Source: Bacillota bacterium (GTDB lineage: Bacteria > Bacillota > Clostridia > Acetivibrionales > DSM-27016). From it: DNA of 64,000 bases. Positions 62,649 through 64,000 of this stretch are shown here, piece by piece. The notes under the pieces are model-generated. The model made no database searches. It was not told where the DNA came from and worked only from the letters and a program-made list of their open reading frames with translations. The DNA lies in assembly GCA_023390115.1 (NCBI GenBank), contig JAEWDM010000005.1, positions 58,102-122,101 on the forward strand, written 5' to 3'. How positions within the stretch are numbered: the first letter of the stretch is position 1; every line of letters starts with the position of its first letter. The position numbers and the translations under genes were made by a program.

Positions 62649-63851
62649 CTAACCAATATGTTTCCTGACGGCCTGAAGCAAATAGCGCAAAGACGGACTT
62701 AAATCCCTCAGCTCAAGTACTCCGTCGCGAATGAAGGGATTAAATAAATCCTTCAGGTACTCCAGTAAAAATTCCGGTTTGCTCTTTGCCGCTTTCAGGT
62801 AGCCCCGCAGCGATAAAAGGTCCTGTAAAATAAATCTCATTTTAGTGTTGAGCCTGTACCGTTCTTCACTCCAGCCATATGACGGGCTGCAGGCGGTTTC
62901 CCCCAGAGCTGACCTGTAGAGGGCAAAGGGAATATCACAGCCTGCTGCGGCAGAAAGAGCCAAGCTTCCCCAAAGACGCGGATTTATTTCCATAAGGCGT
63001 ATGTCCCCTTGGAGGTCGCCCTTAAACTCTACCATTGCGACTCCGCGCCAGCCAAGAGCCTTCAGAAGCCTTACGGCATAATCTGCAAGCCTGTCGTCCC
63101 ATATGCTTTCACAAAGACAGCTCGGACCTCCCGTTACGGGATATTCACGTATTCTCCTGTGGCAGAATATTTCAAGCGGCTCTCCGTTATTATCAAATAC
63201 TGCTGAAACACCGTACCCGGAGCCATTTATGTAGCTTTGGACTATGGGATAGGGCTGCTGTCTGTGCATGAAAGCAAACTCAGCTTCAAAATCCCCGGGG
63301 GATTTGACTATGCGGTATCTATTTTCGGGCCCAAGCTTCAGAAGCTCTCCCTCTCTGTACTTAATAACAGCGGGATAGGATATTCTTGAGGCCAGGGACC
63401 CTATAGTCTCATTTTCAAGCAGAGTTGTGGTGGACGGACAGGGTATGCCTATGGAGTGTGCAAGCTTAATAAGCCTGCCGGTATCATTGGCTGTCTCAAT
63501 ACTTTCGTGGGACGGCAGAATGAACAGGACATGCGGCTTCAGAAGCTCTCTGTACCGGGATACAGCCATAAGGCTGTCCAGCCCTACGGGGATTAGTACG
63601 GGAAGGCTGCCACTGTCTGCAGCGGCCTGCTTTGACAGCTCCAGCACCGAGCTTATAAACGCATGTCCGTCGCTTGAGGCACACGGAATAAGCTTCCTTT
63701 GAGAGGTATATTTTGAGTAAAAGCCTAAAGCCGATTTAACGGGTACCTTTTCATATTCTACAGCCGTGACAGGAATGCCCCTCCTGCCAAGCGAACGTAT
63801 AACAGCCAGGCTCATACGGTAATGCACATCTGTAACCAGCACTCTGTTCAA
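62649..63851 (-). CDS. ATP-grasp family ligase-like protein
   Basis: A 400-residue ATP-grasp enzyme. The central domain contains PAVIKYREGELLKLG, VQSYINGSGYGVSAVFD, GVAMVEFKG and RLMEINPRLWGSL, i.e. the nucleotide-binding Lys, acidic and Asn-Arg residues. Such enzymes ligate a carboxylate to an amine or thiol via an acyl phosphate. Homologues occur in surface polysaccharide loci, where they may decorate sugars with amino acids. A TTG start follows GGGAG. It is the first gene of this minus-strand operon. Confidence 0.82.
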   Translation of the reverse strand: MNRVLVTDVHYRMSLAVIRSLGRRGIPVTAVEYEKVPVKSALGFYSKYTSQRKLIPCASSDGHAFISSVLELSKQAAADSGSLPVLIPVGLDSLMAVSRYRELLKPHVLFILPSHESIETANDTGRLIKLAHSIGIPCPSTTTLLENETIGSLASRISYPAVIKYREGELLKLGPENRYRIVKSPGDFEAEFAFMHRQQPYPIVQSYINGSGYGVSAVFDNNGEPLEIFCHRRIREYPVTGGPSCLCESIWDDRLADYAVRLLKALGWRGVAMVEFKGDLQGDIRLMEINPRLWGSLALSAAAGCDIPFALYRSALGETACSPSYGWSEERYRLNTKMRFILQDLLSLRGYLKAAKSKPEFLLEYLKDLFNPFIRDGVLELRDLSPSLRYLLQAVRKHIG

Positions 63852-63907
63852 ATTATTACAGCTCCCTTAAATTGCATATGTTAATATACAAGCTTTTCCT
63901 AGGTGTA

Positions 63908-63936
63908 ATTTTACCATCTTTATATTCATGTAGCAA
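63908..63936 (-). promoter_or_regulatory. Candidate promoter of the minus-strand wall-polymer operon
   Basis: On the minus strand TTGCTA (63936-63931) and TAAAAT (63913-63908) are 17 bp apart, some 50 bp before the ATP-grasp start. The 60-bp palindrome lies immediately upstream. Confidence 0.5.
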
Positions 63937-63940
63937 CTCG

Positions 63941-64000
63941 TGCCAAGGGGACGGTTCTTCTGACACACTTAAGTGTGTCAGAAGAACCGTCCCCTTGGCA
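63941..64000. repeat. Perfect 60-bp palindrome, interspersed repeat type
   Basis: The first 30 bases (63941-63970) and the last 30 (63971-64000) are exact reverse complements with no loop. The arm begins TGCCAAGGGGACGGTTCTTC. GGGGACGGTTCT-containing sequences are frequent interspersed repeats in clostridial genomes, often near IS200-like or REP-associated transposases. The element reaches the window edge and may continue; no transposase is visible. Confidence 0.8.

Overview
The window looks like the chromosome of an anaerobic, spore-forming clostridium (Firmicutes, class Clostridia). The evidence is moderately low G+C, strong GGAGG-type ribosome binding sites, TTG and GTG starts, an energy-converting Ech [NiFe] hydrogenase, a Spo0E-like protein, a YtvI-like protein, SLH/S-layer proteins with a CsaB-type pyruvyl transferase, and the alr-antitoxin-MazF order typical of Firmicutes. 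A cellulolytic cluster-III type clostridium would fit, but the species cannot be fixed from this sequence. I see no rRNA, tRNA, CRISPR array, prophage or intact transposase.

Layout. 1-2957: end of a sulfur-mobilisation operon with a ThiS-like carrier, its E1-like activating enzyme, a JAMM protease, a thioredoxin-reductase-like flavoprotein and an SDR; a decayed gene remnant follows. 3457-9687: an ABC exporter, a MazG-like pyrophosphohydrolase, a CrtO-like acyltransferase, a lipid glycosyltransferase, a YtvI/AI-2E permease and a CPBP protease. 9953-19834: a catabolic cluster with a SorE-like polyol dehydrogenase, a complete 2-oxoacid dehydrogenase complex (E2, E3, fused E1 alpha-beta), a DeoR regulator, a SrlD-like SDR and a PHP protein. 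20016-22178: a secreted YcdB/SLH protein. 22291-27116: a bacteriocin locus of two double-glycine peptides, two related leaderless membrane mini-proteins, a C39-peptidase ABC exporter and an HlyD-like adaptor; the small peptides are easily overlooked.

27247-32708: a zinc-ribbon protein and the housekeeping genes rho, rpmE, a DUF1385 gene and prmC. 33092-39492: echABCDEF with hypA and hypB behind a good promoter. It couples ferredoxin oxidation to H2 formation and ion pumping. 39726-43941: Spo0E-like protein, a membrane glycosyltransferase group, a methyltransferase and a lipoprotein. 44429-46944: a soluble chemotaxis-receptor-like protein, a small unknown protein and a KASIII-like enzyme that has lost two catalytic residues. 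47007-49436 (minus): O-antigen-ligase-like polymerase, an unknown membrane protein and a DUF4330 protein. 49798-54419: coiled-coil protein, nnr, alr and a MazEF-type toxin-antitoxin pair. 54683-56491: a membrane-anchored FAD oxidoreductase. 56497-63851 (minus): a cell-wall polymer cluster with a TagA-type transferase, a GT4-CsaB fusion, an epimerase, a NodB deacetylase with SLH-like tail, a PHP protein and an ATP-grasp enzyme. The window ends in a perfect 60-bp palindrome.

The most interesting candidates are the bacteriocin locus with C-terminal YYxxH sharing between a toxin-like peptide and its membrane partners, the polyol/2-oxoacid cluster of unknown substrate, the receptor-KASIII operon, and the Cys-capped ThiS/JAMM sulfur operon. 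Product assignments come from motifs read by eye; no database search was run.
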